Source: Rhynchopus euleeides
Lineage: Eukaryota; Euglenozoa; Diplonemea; Diplonemida; Diplonemidae
NCBI GenBank assembly: GCA_963210315.1
Contig: OY723304.1
Location: 744,001-808,000, forward strand
Direction of reading: 5' to 3'
DNA: 64,000 nt
Shown: piece by piece, positions 30,901 through 39,636 of the stretch
How positions within the stretch are numbered: the stretch's first letter is position 1
Layout of the letters: every line of letters begins with the position of its first letter
Notes under the pieces: model-generated
The model's database searches: none
Seen by the model: only the letters and a program-made list of their open reading frames with translations
What the model was told of the DNA's origin: nothing
Translations under genes and position numbers: made by a program

Positions 30901-33547
30901 CGCGCACGCCTAGTGCAGGTGAGGCGGTTTTGGTGGGGAAGGTGGCCCCATTTACAGCGATGGTGCCGACATATCGAGGGCGTGCGCCAGAGGAGGGGTC
31001 CACGCGATGCACGCCCATGGCAATGGTCTTCTTTTCGTTTAGGCGCATTCCCGTTATTGCGCAGAACTCGCCCGTGATGTCCGCGCCACGTTGTGTCAGC
31101 GCCTCAGAGACACGCGAGATGATAGTGGCGTCATCCGCGTACGATATGCTGAGGGCCCCCCCGCTCTCTTCCTGGATCGCTTTCACCAGGACGGAGAGCA
31201 GCGCGTTGATGAGGACGACCGACAATGGGCAGCCCTGAAGAATTCCGTTCGTCACATCGAACTCCCCCCCCACTCCGAGTGGGGTCTTGAAGCGACGGCG
31301 GAGGCGCGAGTACATCGCTTCCAGCGGCCGGAGGATGCGCTCGTGCAGCCCCATTGCACGCGCCAGCTCCAGGACTAAGCGCTGGGGTACCCTGTCGAAA
31401 CATTTCGAGAAGTCGAGCGCCAGGAGGTAGATCGAGGTGTCCTTGTCCAGGAGCGTTTCCTCAATCTGGGTCGTGAGGTCCATCAGCGCGTCGTCGGCGC
31501 GGTGGCCGGGGCGGAAGCCGTGTTGAGAGGGGTCAATCCAGCCCTCCTGCCATACGACAACATCCTGCAGACGGCGGCAGGCCCATATGCGGTACACCAG
31601 GCTCGTGACCGTGATGGGCCGAAGTCCGAGCGGGTCGCCAGCGTATTCGCCCTTGGGGATGAGCGTCACCAGTGCGGTTCTCAGCGCCTCGGGCCAAGAG
31701 CCGGTACGCTCGATGCTGTTGAAGAGGGCTGCAAACCCATCCATTAGCCCCACCGGCAGAAGTGCAACCTCTTCCAGTCTCCAGCCGTCGACGCCGCAGG
31801 TGCCCGACTTGGACTTCGCTAGCTTCATCTGTGCCAGCGCGATGAGGTCTGACCCCGTGATGTCGGATATAGTCATCGGAGTGTGGTGTACGTATTTCCC
31901 GAAGCGCTCCATGAACGGCGCAAATTCGGGTTCCCCAACGCGATCAGGGTACAGCCGCAGGATGCTGTCCCAGGCTCCTTGCAGGATGCTGTCCATCTCA
32001 GCGAGGTTGGCGGTGAAGGTCCCGTCCGGTCGCCGCACCGTGTCGGCAGTGCTGGGCGTCTCTCCCTTCAGCATCGCCACGACACTCTTCGCATCCTCAC
32101 GGCAACGTCTCCGGAAGTCGTCGCGGAGCAGGCCTCGGCGCTGGTGCACCACCTCAGAGAGAATCCGTCGGCACTCCGCGCGCGTCCCGTGGAGGAGGCG
32201 TTGGAGCACCGCAAGGGGCGGGGTACCGTCGCGCCGGCCGCCAGCCGGCACATCCTGGTTGGTGGGCAGCTCACATACCAGTGTTCTGCACTTCTCCCAG
32301 CAGCGTGAAACATCGTATGGCAGCAGGCCGTTGCCAAGACGCATGCGGGCGCCCACCAACTCCTCTAGGCGTCGGATGGCAGCGCGCAGTTTCAGCTCAC
32401 GGCAGGACGCGGCTCCCAGCCCATCCGGTGCCCGTGATTCCCTCGCACACAGGCGGACCTTCCGTGGCTCGCGTACATCCCCACGGCCGATGTAGGCGCG
32501 GGAGGCACCAGCTGAAAGTCCCGCCAATTGCACGAGGTAGGTCTCGCACGCTTCGCAGAGCAGTTTCCAGGCATTGTCAAGGTCGCCCCGCCGCAGGGCT
32601 CCCTCGAACCCCGAGAGGGATGGAGTAGGAGGGGGCGCGGTGGTATCCCCGGGGGGGGCCCGAGGAACGCGGATTTGCTTGGGGACCCTGTATTTGAGGC
32701 ACGTCTGGTCGAAGACCTGAACGTCGAGAGTCATCGTCACGCAGAGGTGGTTCGGCACTCCCACGTCCCGAACATCGCACGCCGTAAGGGCCTGCGCTGC
32801 GATCGGGTTCAGCAGCGCGTAGTCGATACGTGTCCCCTCGCATGTAGTGGAGGTGAAGGTTGAAGGGGGCGTGGTGCCGGTGGCCTGTGCGGCCAGTGCC
32901 GCAGCATCGGCCCAGTAGTTGTCCAGTGCATGTGCGAGGGTGGGCGACGCATCCCTGTCGGTGTTGAGGTCGCCCATCACCACTACCGGCACGTCGCCCA
33001 AGCATCTGCCGTAGTCTAGCAGCACCGCATGCAGGAGTCGCTCCCGTTCGGCGAAGGTTTTCCCAGACTTGCGCCGCTTCTGACCCGACGGGGCGTACAC
33101 GCATAGGACGTGCAGGAAGGAGCTACCATCTCCGATTGCCACCTTTGCGTGTACAAAACGGCCATCGCTTGCAAAACGTTCCAGTGTCGTGGGGGTGGAG
33201 AGGCGCACGAGCGGGGCGGGCTTCCGCGCAAGGATGCCGACTCCGCCTTTGGTGCCTTTCACAAGGTTGCCTTTAACGCCGTCGCGGGGTGCACCCCAAG
33301 CCGTGGACCATATCCGCTCCTGGGAAAGGTGCGTCGATACCTCTTCCTGCATGTGCTTGGTCAGGGCAGTTTCTTGTAGACAGACGATGTCGGCAGGGAT
33401 CAGCGTGATCTTCTCGAGGTGAGGAAGCAGCGCCGTCACATTCACGGAAGCCAGGGTGATAGCGGGGCCTGGGTTCGTCTCGATGTCCCCGTGCGTGGGG
33501 AGGCGCAGATACGCAGCATCTGCGAGTCGCTTATCCCGGGTGGGAAG
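27914..33547 (-). CDS. LINE ORF2: AP-endonuclease, reverse transcriptase, CCHC and long Cys/His-rich C-terminal extension
   Basis: The open frame begins directly after the TGA of ORF1 and runs 1877 codons. There is no ATG before the endonuclease catalytic Glu (CLQET); the first in-frame ATG would remove it. Counting residue 1 as the GTG codon at 33445: AP-endonuclease about 1-240, with CLQET, MGDLNTD and a terminal PNH in place of the usual SDH; reverse transcriptase about 540-830, with LALDFSKCFDRV, GILQGCPLS and the catalytic SYADD near 768; a CCHC motif C-x2-C-x8-H-x4-C about 1182-1201. Beyond it is an unusual tail with repeated CC-x-GHH/C-x2-C clusters (about 1480-1600) and a Pro/Ser/Arg-rich end. 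The protein would nick target DNA and copy the element RNA. Clade not assigned; layout recalls trypanosomatid ingi/L1Tc LINEs. Confidence 0.88.
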   Translation of the reverse strand, partial: LPTRDKRLADAAYLRLPTHGDIETNPGPAITLASVNVTALLPHLEKITLIPADIVCLQETALTKHMQEEVSTHLSQERIWSTAWGAPRDGVKGNLVKGTKGGVGILARKPAPLVRLSTPTTLERFASDGRFVHAKVAIGDGSSFLHVLCVYAPSGQKRRKSGKTFAERERLLHAVLLDYGRCLGDVPVVVMGDLNTDRDASPTLAHALDNYWADAAALAAQATGTTPPSTFTSTTCEGTRIDYALLNPIAAQALTACDVRDVGVPNHLCVTMTLDVQVFDQTCLKYRVPKQIRVPRAPPGDTTAPPPTPSLSGFEGALRRGDLDNAWKLLCEACETYLVQLAGLSAGASRAYIGRGDVREPRKVRLCARESRAPDGLGAASCRELKLRAAIRRLEELVGARMRLGNGLLPYDVSRCWEKCRTLVCELPTNQDVPAGGRRDGTPPLAVLQRLLHGTRAECRRILSEVVHQRRGLLRDDFRRRCREDAKSVVAMLKGETPSTADTVRRPDGTFTANLAEMDSILQGAWDSILRLYPDRVGEPEFAPFMERFGKYVHHTPMTISDITGSDLIALAQMKLAKSKSGTCGVDGWRLEEVALLPVGLMDGFAALFNSIERTGSWPEALRTALVTLIPKGEYAGDPLGLRPITVTSLVYRIWACRRLQDVVVWQEGWIDPSQHGFRPGHRADDALMDLTTQIEETLLDKDTSIYLLALDFSKCFDRVPQRLVLELARAMGLHERILRPLEAMYSRLRRRFKTPLGVGGEFDVTNGILQGCPLSVVLINALLSVLVKAIQEESGGALSISYADDATIISRVSEALTQRGADITGEFCAITGMRLNEKKTIAMGVHRVDPSSGARPRYVGTIAVNGATFPTKTASPALGVRVCVSPAFIDRGDDGRASKAHAPLRRLGSSPATFEQRHGLIAGAVMPRAIFGGWYAPIDHRVLRDLETRASNCLYGDRHPSRSTAAALSIASKGHLLHPGIIVPYRMLLLLLDSCRRLPELIPRFNRIRAMYAQKTRIDVPLGPIGLALKKGLPPASLTCGDDVSLISAPGGSEPLLSLEVAARNHVLREALRHNIWRRLAISRPSFGGVEDGVDTVLTNDFWQSCGDPVLAAAMRCIIVGGVFLADRWGRNKLGAATDSAPDGPEAERSTAPTPPPVTAADHATAPADGDAAGDTDDDDDSSSSAPSEFDVLDDSGEVPLPLTATQPEPGSDRLCRNCDTGSPETVTHLFWECPAHNDVRARERYAGLCEERLSWPPCLANWGIIPKPLSGTVRAKDLHHLMSTIVARRDVLERERLGVSPTVCAWDAALARPAAPHQSDLASLPDNPPRWTHGECIMRALRAWLGRLTWTREGSVSFCELAIDFEVFSGLDVCPIATGAPAGTQPAPLNMRGRMMGQMLKYLVSQCEAVNLRAPLPGAFVSRVYCLRAVGVKEVWGGLEPRPRFACHGLTTRILIEQIPRAIHWASSKSWGLDLTPSYTEVPDRDTRSEQWDPTPVAPTRDPLDTVSPRSAPCGAERYAPRSEVLARNVCRAHSKPKCHDCDAAGHNRTLRMEDCCRAHHRQDDGLPVQFCSTHRLLRCGTCSSSNMCCKRGHHGCRDHDLPPCGVCASLPEMDDRRPTACCKKGHHAPPAPATPVEADAPTPPPHVPPTPPFPEATAPTVGDLPSTTPPRVPAPQPSPEATPCPATPEPATPPVILKRLAHTVCSPGSPHRHLMQPRRRLSPDGVRPSIPAVAQLKRTALEAHTGSTPALPAQRPRVDHVIPTANADVDVGAADPDPPSPTTSPPDGVSVDAALPQRPRSGASSSSARARSPHAPTGFRAYLNPPSSRSASPGATDRVAPAPPPPPVSLPSPHQSSSSLKQGESTGPRARVVK
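33464..33490 (-). other. 2A-type ribosome-skipping motif GDIETNPGP
   Basis: The nine codons spell GDIETNPGP, matching the D-(V/I)-E-x-N-P-G-P consensus of 2A peptides. The motif lies about 20 codons after the TGA and in the same frame as both ORFs. Skipping between Gly and Pro would release the endonuclease with N-terminal PAITLASVNV. Such motifs are known at the N termini of trypanosomatid L1Tc/ingi proteins and in some sea-urchin LINEs. Activity here is inference. Confidence 0.9.
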
Positions 33548-33550
33548 TCA
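33548..33550 (-). promoter_or_regulatory. In-frame TGA separating LINE ORF1 and ORF2 (candidate readthrough stop)
   Basis: The context is AAG TGA CTT: TGA followed by C is the leakier stop context in many eukaryotes. Coding resumes immediately downstream in the same frame without an ATG, so readthrough (or termination-reinitiation at a non-ATG codon) would be needed to make ORF2. Confidence 0.6.
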
Positions 33551-35137
33551 CTTGTGCAGGTTTGCACAGCTCGCGCATGCCACCTGATTGCATCCCTCGC
33601 AGCTTTTCAGCGTGTACTGCCTGCCCACGACCGCTTCGCACAGCTGGCAGCGGGTGTTCATTGTGGCCTTGTACCCGACGCCCCATTGGTGAATGTGGAT
33701 GCTCACATTCCTCTTGCGGATCGGGGAGACGTAGTCCATCGCGTCGGACACCGCAGAGCTGATGCGCTCCCCCCAGCCCTTCGACGAAGGCTGCCCCAGC
33801 ATCTCGTCGATGTCGTCCTCCTCTTCGGCCCCGTCGCCCCCGGAGACCACCCGACGCCGCTTGCCGTTGGCGTTCGCACGCGGGGCACCGTCCTCCCCGT
33901 CAGCTGAGAGCATGTCGGCGGAGCTCTCGTCGTCAACGTCGTCGCCCCCGCCGGCGGCAGGAGGAGGGGCCGCGGTCTCATCTGCGGCGGGTTCAGCCTG
34001 GGCCGCGGCTGGCGGTGCCTGTGGAGGCGGCGGGGGGTCCTGCGGAGGGGCCTGCGGGGAGACCTGCGGGGGGGCGATAGGTGTCGTCGGTGGGGATGAC
34101 ACGTAGCGCTCCGGCAGCTTCACCTTGGCCGGGGGGCCAGCCGCGGGCGCGGGCTTGAACCGCCGCACATCCTGCGGGGGGGCGTCCTCTTTCGCCCATT
34201 CCCTCACCCAGAGGGAGGGGCGGCCCGCCCTCGTTATACAACTAAAGGGGGGGGGTGTTGGCGCCGTTACGACGAGCACGCGCTGTCCGCTTTTAGCGCG
34301 CGAGTTTATCACACTCGCGTTCCAGCCATTTCCCGCCCGCCGCAAGTCGAACAGGATGTCGTCGGCGTGCTCTTGCCCACGGGCCCCGGATACCACCCAT
34401 TTCATGAGGGGGTCACGAGCCGGTTCAGCTTTATCTCCGAGGTTGGCGCGCACCGCCTCAGCCTGCTGGGGTGTCGCCACGCGAACCGACAGTGTCCTCA
34501 CGCCGTACACCAGACCGAGCGCAGCGGGTCCCAGCCCCTTCGCGGCGGCGCGTGCCTCCGACAGTGTTGTACCCTTGCAGAGGGGAATCGCCGCGTACGG
34601 CTCGCGGCCGCCGGCAAATTGCAGCTCCTTCCAGAAACAGCCTCCTGCCCCCGACGCCTGAAGGAGGCTGGTGACAGCCTCCCGTGGCACACGCACCATC
34701 GCGTCCACCCGGCCCTTGCGCCACTGTGGCCGCCACACCTGCTCCGGCCGCACCCGCACCTTGCCGGCGTCGCTCGCCGCCCGCCGCGCCAGCCCCTGCA
34801 GGACCGTCAGGCTGTCGGTGCCCGTCGTCAGCGCGGTCCACGTGTCCTTCGACGTGTGAGCCGCGGCCACGCAGAAGACGAGCACCCTCGTCCGCTCCTC
34901 CCCCCGTGGGACGGCGTCGACATGGGCAACGCCCAGCACGCCGTCGCTTCCCGCCGGCACCCCGCTGTTAAAGGGGATGTTCCCCGCCGTCGCCACCCAC
35001 AGCGGGCGCACCATCCCACCCACCAGGGTGAGCATCTCCTCCGACGCGCCGGCGAAGCGTGTCCCGCAGATCACAGCATAGGCACGCTGCGAGTCCTCCG
35101 CTACCGCTGCCTGCGCGAGTTCAAGCAGCTCCTTCGC
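33548..35137 (-). CDS. LINE ORF1 (gag-like, 5' end missing in gap)
   Basis: About 530 codons are readable before the frame enters the Ns. The N-terminal two thirds has no domain I can name. A Pro/Ala-rich linker (around SPQAPPQDPPPPPQAPP) is followed by an acidic region and a basic KRRR patch. The C terminus has clustered CxxC pairs (CQLC, CEGC, CASC) that look zinc-binding, ending NLHK before the TGA. ORF1 proteins of LINEs bind the element RNA, and the Cys cluster and basic patch fit that. It is in the same frame as ORF2, which is uncommon. Confidence 0.75.
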   Translation of the reverse strand, partial: AKELLELAQAAVAEDSQRAYAVICGTRFAGASEEMLTLVGGMVRPLWVATAGNIPFNSGVPAGSDGVLGVAHVDAVPRGEERTRVLVFCVAAAHTSKDTWTALTTGTDSLTVLQGLARRAASDAGKVRVRPEQVWRPQWRKGRVDAMVRVPREAVTSLLQASGAGGCFWKELQFAGGREPYAAIPLCKGTTLSEARAAAKGLGPAALGLVYGVRTLSVRVATPQQAEAVRANLGDKAEPARDPLMKWVVSGARGQEHADDILFDLRRAGNGWNASVINSRAKSGQRVLVVTAPTPPPFSCITRAGRPSLWVREWAKEDAPPQDVRRFKPAPAAGPPAKVKLPERYVSSPPTTPIAPPQVSPQAPPQDPPPPPQAPPAAAQAEPAADETAAPPPAAGGGDDVDDESSADMLSADGEDGAPRANANGKRRRVVSGGDGAEEEDDIDEMLGQPSSKGWGERISSAVSDAMDYVSPIRKRNVSIHIHQWGVGYKATMNTRCQLCEAVVGRQYTLKSCEGCNQVACASCANLHK

Positions 35138-35337
35138 NNNNNNNNNNNNNNNNNNNNNNNNNNNNNNNNNNNNNNNNNNNNNNNNNNNNNNNNNNNNNNN
35201 NNNNNNNNNNNNNNNNNNNNNNNNNNNNNNNNNNNNNNNNNNNNNNNNNNNNNNNNNNNNNNNNNNNNNNNNNNNNNNNNNNNNNNNNNNNNNNNNNNNN
35301 NNNNNNNNNNNNNNNNNNNNNNNNNNNNNNNNNNNNN
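35138..35337. other. Assembly gap (200 N)
   Basis: A run of exactly 200 undetermined bases, probably a placeholder of fixed size. It hides the LINE 5' end and its junction with the next element. Any reading frame through it is artificial. Confidence 1.
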
Positions 35338-35340
35338 TTA

Positions 35341-36115
35341 CAGGGGGGGGTCGAATAAACGTACTTAGTTGAATAGTAGTACTTAGCCGAATAGTAGTAC
35401 TTATTTTTTTGGGGCTCTGGGGCACGTTGGGCCGTTGAATACAAGTACTTACTTTGTACACCCGTTTTTTTGGGAAATATCTCGTTTTTTTTGAGATTTT
35501 CTTTATGGAGGACCGCCTGCCAGTGGAGGGGGCACACAAATCCGCAAACTTTGGGGCAAAGAATGGAGACAAGGTCTATTAGTGCCACTTCGGGGAACCA
35601 GGGTGCACGGGCCCCGCAAACCCGCAAGCTCATGCGGTCCAGAGGCATCAGAACCACTGCTGAAGCCCGCCGCGCATTCCCCTCAGCTACGGCGTCCGCA
35701 GTCCCCACCACCACCGAGAAGATGTGAACGGATGGCCCCAGACAAAGCTCACCGTAGACCTGTGACATCCACCAACAGGGCCAATATCTTCGGCTGGTGT
35801 CGGATATAATGACGACCGCCGATGATTTCATCTGCTCACGGAATGCCTCGAGAGGATGGGCCATAGCCAGGCGCTCCCCGGCCTTCCTTCAACGAAGTGA
35901 TCCGGGCCAGGGCACGCAGCAGTGACCAGCGCGCCCCTGGTGGACCAAATAGCCCCGCAGAGCCCCTGCAAACAGCGTTTTTAGGAAAAGTTGAATAGAC
36001 GTACTACGTACGTCTATTCGCTCGCAAAGTATTTTATACTTTTTTGGCGAGGTCGATTTAGGCCCGCCCGTTCGCCGAATAGTAGTACTTAGTACGTTTA
36101 TTTGACCCCCCCCTG
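35341..36115 (-). mobile_element. Internally deleted derivative of the pogo-Ulp1 transposon (775 bp)
   Basis: Both ends are CAGGGGGGGGTC(A/G)AATAAACGTAC in inverted orientation, flanked by TA (35339-35340 and 36116-36117). The left part corresponds to the upstream region and first codons of the transposase at 5910-9095; the right part corresponds to the 3' flank (5098-5640 region). The middle, with protease and catalytic core, is missing. The remaining start of the coding region retains the ATG but stops soon after. This copy also supplies the empty site for the MITE at 5180-5524. Confidence 0.9.
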
Positions 36116-36119
36116 TAAC

Positions 36120-37640
36120 ATTTCTTGCAAGATCTTTGTCATACCATGTAATATTATGAGTTATATTTAATATTGGAGGATCCTTGAAATCGGTAGTGGA
36201 CAGTAGCGGACAGGGCGGACATTTCCTTGTGGAAAAAGTGCCCGAAAAAAAAATTCGAAAAGGTCCCCCTTACAGAATTAGCCTTTTTTCAAAAAATCAG
36301 AAAATTTCGGACCGCAATTTGTACCCAAGAAAGTGCCGAATTTTCGGACTTGGTCCGATTTGAACGATTTCCGTGCCTCTTGCAACCCCCATGAGGGGGG
36401 GGCTGCTGTTTCGGGTTCTTCCGGTGGTACATGCTGGGGTGTCAGGACAGGGAATCCTGCTCGCTGTACCCGGTGATCCCTGACGCAGCCAGGAAGTAGA
36501 GAGCCTTGGAACCCTGGTTGAGGCCTGTAACACCCGGCCTTCCTGCCACTTGTGGCATTGTGGAGTGGTTATGGAGAAGGTTCTCTCTCCGTCCGGTCGA
36601 GCACAACCGTCCTCTCCAGCCAGGGGTCATCTACTTTCCAAACAAGGGCCAGGAACATGCTCAAACAAACCAATTGATCAGAAAATCTGGCTTGCCGTGG
36701 AATCATTGAGCATTGGGGAGTGGTTTGCCCCCTTGCTGCGTATGACATGTCCATTTTTGACGATTTTTGGGCAGAATTTGGTGCGTGGGACCTTTCGATT
36801 TTCATGATTTTTTCGGAATTTCGTGGGGACCGGTACCCCATTTGAGGGCCAAAAATCTCATTTCCGAGGCCTGGGAATGGTCGCAGTGGCCTCAGATGTC
36901 CAAAAACGTTCAATTGACCTCTCCTCGAAAAAAAAATCGAAAGGTCCCCCCTACTGGCACCCCGGATTAGGACATGTCTCTGGGGGTGTCCGGGGGCATT
37001 TTTGGCCCATTTTTGGCTGGGGAAAATGGGCCATTTTTCACGATTTTTTCGGTTTTTTGTCCGGACCGGCACCGCATTTGAGGGGCCAAAATCTGATTTC
37101 CGAGGCCCGGGAATGGTCGCAGTGGCTTCATTTGGCCAAAAACGTTCAATTTACCCTTCCCCAAAAAAAAATTCGAAAGGGTCCCCCTACAAATCGCCGG
37201 TCTTAGGAAATTTTTTTTTGGGCACCCAGATTTCAAAAATTTTCAAACTATTTTCTGGACCAAAAATCAAACTATTGAGGTCCTGGCCGGACATGTCCGG
37301 GGGGGGGGGGGTCAAAATTGGATTTCCCGAATTTCCGGGTCCGGACATGTCCGCCCGGACATCCGGACACCAGAAAATGTCCGCCCGGACATGTCCGCCC
37401 TGTCCGGGGCGGACATTTCTGGATGTCCGGATGTCCGCCCGGACATGTCCGGGCGGGAAATTCGGGAAATGTCCGGGGGGGGGGGGGGGGGGTCAAAATT
37501 GGACCCGGACATCCGGACACCCGGATTTCCGGGTCCGGGCATGTCCGCCCTGTCCGCCCTGAAACCGCCTAAGGGGCCGGGGGAAATCCAGGAAATTCGG
37601 GAAATCCAGGAATATGAAGAATCCTCCATTATGCGTTATA
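36120..37640. repeat. Diverged tandem repeat and palindrome-rich region
   Basis: Two units of about 245 bp (about 36740-36960 and 36985-37205) share TTTCCGAGGCC, GGGAATGGTCGCAGTGGC, CCAAAAACGTTCAATT and a polyA then TCGAAAGG phrase; a partial third begins near 36236. From about 37280 to 37565 there is a cluster of GGACATGTCC palindromes and CCGGACATCCGGACA phrases around two poly-G runs, itself arranged as an imperfect inverted repeat. No coding capacity. Confidence 0.6.
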
Positions 37641-37647
37641 TTTAATA

Positions 37648-37976
37648 CCGTATACGTAAATATTATGGAACGTAAATATTATGGAACGGGCCCATTTTTG
37701 GCCGGTCCGTTCCATAATATTTACGTTCCATAATATTTACAGGGCCAGTTGGGGACTCGGTGGTGAGGACGGCTTGCGTCAGGAATCGCGCGAAAAGTGC
37801 ACGAGTAGGTCCCGTCAGGGACTCTGTATGCCGTCCGATCACCTGGTCCAAGTCCCCGAGTCGCAGAAAGCCCTGTAAATATTATGGAACGAAAAAAATC
37901 TGGAACGCCAACCCACCAGCGTTCCAAAATATTTACGTTCCATAATATTTACGTTCCAAAATATTTACGTATACGG
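37648..37976 (-). mobile_element. TA-flanked MITE, copy 2 (329 bp)
   Basis: Inverted copy of the element at 5180-5524, nearly identical and shorter by one 16-bp subterminal unit. Flanked by TA on both sides (37646-37647 and 37977-37978). The near identity argues for recent activity of an unseen transposase. Confidence 0.9.
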
Positions 37977-38175
37977 TATTATGCGCTATTTAATATTATG
38001 CGTTATTTAAGATTATGCAGGAGGGGGGTTTACGATAAAACTATTTATTTGGCAAACGACGGGGTGGTGGGGATGGGGGTGGTTTGTTCTGTTGAACTGC
38101 TTTGCAAAAATAAAAAAACTCACCCAACGACAACACTCAGTGCACACACAAAAAAAGTGCAGCGCAACGCCTGTG

Positions 38176-38800
38176 CAGTGTTCTCCCGATTCGCCACTCC
38201 GGGAAAAATGTGATGGCGAGTCTTGATCCGGAAAAAGGGGTGATAAAAAATTTTGCTCGCGCGCTTCGACCGCGAGCGCCTCGTGCAATGCACGCGTATA
38301 TCCGCAACAACATTCGTTCTGATCGATACTCTCTGCAGTGTGCGGTGTGAGTGGGCAACGAGGAAGTCGTACAGACTTCGTTGTGCAGGGCTGGTGTAGT
38401 CTGCACGTGCTCCGCCTTCACTCACGACCATGTCGCACTCCTGGTGATGTGCCGTTTCCCACTTGCCGTACCAAACGTTACATATGTACACTCGACAGGC
38501 GCACAGCACAGGGGGGTCTGGGGGGCGACGCCCCCAGCCGCCGGAGGCCACAGTAGCAACCATCTGGCCTTCTCTCCTTCGCGTTCTTGGACTCTTTGGG
38601 TCAATCACGGTTCGTAGTGGGGCACGAACCCAGAGACGCTCGTTGTTGGGAAGTTGTGCAGGTCGAGGAGTGGAAAAACCGTCCAAAATCTGTGAAAAAT
38701 TCCACCCCCCCAAAAAATGGCGAAACTCGCCATCGGGTTTTCGGGGGGGAAAATACAAATGGCGACTTTCGCCCCCAAACTCGCCATCGGGAGAACACTG
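38176..38800. mobile_element. Non-autonomous hAT element (625 bp) with perfect 8-bp TSD
   Basis: Both ends begin CAGTGTTCTCCCGAT in inverted orientation, and the flanking octamer CGCCTGTG is identical on both sides (38168-38175 and 38801-38808). GATGGCGAGT motifs repeat near the ends. A GC-rich hairpin (CTCGCGCGCTTC...GCGAGCG, about 38254-38278) sits near the left end, as in the element at 18880-19852, and the centre carries a 60-bp G-rich module (38507-38566). No protein is encoded. Confidence 0.9.
38507..38566 (+). repeat. 60-bp G-rich palindromic module, copy 4
   Basis: Inside the non-autonomous hAT at 38176-38800. Slightly diverged in the loop (GACG in place of GGAG) with the stem intact. 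Confidence 0.85.
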
Positions 38801-38808
38801 CGCCTGTG

Positions 38809-39636
38809 GACCCGGAGTCACAGATTTAGGGCGACATACCGGCTACGACCATCTCTACGACCGGGAGTTGTGTGCCGGAGAGGGAACTGTGGGAAAGACG
38901 GAAATATGCCTCTGGACGCGGAGGCGGACCCCGCCCCCCCGCCCCCCCCCCCCCCCCCCCCCCCCGCTCCGAGCGCCTGCAGCCAGAATAGAGAGAAAGA
39001 GAACGAGATGAGAGAGGGGAGCGCACTCGCTGGCCTGAGGCTCGCTTCCACAGGCACCCTTGCTCCTGGCAATACCTGCTGAGGCCTGTCAGGGGAGGAT
39101 GCTGTATATAGGAAGGCCGAAACTACAACGAGAAAACGCACCTCTCACGTGACACTTCCATTGTTCTGCGCTTGCGTGGGCTGGTGCTTCAGGGGGGCAG
39201 CACGCCAGCGGCAAGCACTTGAGAACGAGAGATAGAGGTCTTCGCAATCGGCAAGTGTTTGGCAAAAATCCGGCATTATTTTCTCCCGTGAACAGGATGA
39301 AATGCGCCGTTTGCGGCGCCGTAGCGAAGAAACCCAAAAAGAAAGAAAAGGAAAGCGAGAGAGAGGGAGAGGGCTGCTGCTTGGTCTGGTGATGTCGCTG
39401 AGAAGAGGCGCCTGCTGGACTCAGAGGCAACCAACGCAGATGGTGGGGTTGATGGAAAAAAAGGCGTTGCAAATGGGGCAGCAGGGGCGGGGAAGGCGGG
39501 CGGACAGTCACGGACGGGGGGGGGGGGGGTAGTGAAATAGAAGTAGAAGGAAGCAAGAATGATCTCCCTTCACTCGTCATGCAGGTTGTGTATCGGCCTG
39601 AGGGGGGGGGGGGGGGGTAGGGGTGGTCTTAAGCTG
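38809..39636. other. Intergenic DNA, no supported gene
   Basis: Contains long poly-C and poly-G runs (about 38935-38965, 39515-39530, 39602-39617) and purine-rich stretches. Frames are short and low in complexity. Confidence 0.4.

Larger units (their letters stand above)
27830..35137 (-). mobile_element. Non-LTR retrotransposon (LINE) with two same-frame ORFs, TGA and 2A junction
   Basis: The minus strand carries ORF1 (33548-35137, 5' end lost in the assembly gap) and ORF2 (endonuclease and reverse transcriptase, 27914-33547). The 3' end runs into a (GA)n tract (CT-rich on the plus strand, about 27832-27856), which could be its tail. Both ORFs are intact as far as they can be read, so this may be a recently active copy. 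Its 5' boundary is hidden by the Ns at 35138-35337. Confidence 0.88.

Noticed and set aside
28433-32863. Plus-strand frames of 150-380 codons opposite the LINE ORF2
   Set aside because: They are antisense shadows of a GC-rich coding strand with clear endonuclease and reverse-transcriptase motifs.
34367-35572. Frames running through the run of N
   Set aside because: The gap has arbitrary length and content. Anything read across it is artificial, and the sequence beyond belongs to a different transposon.
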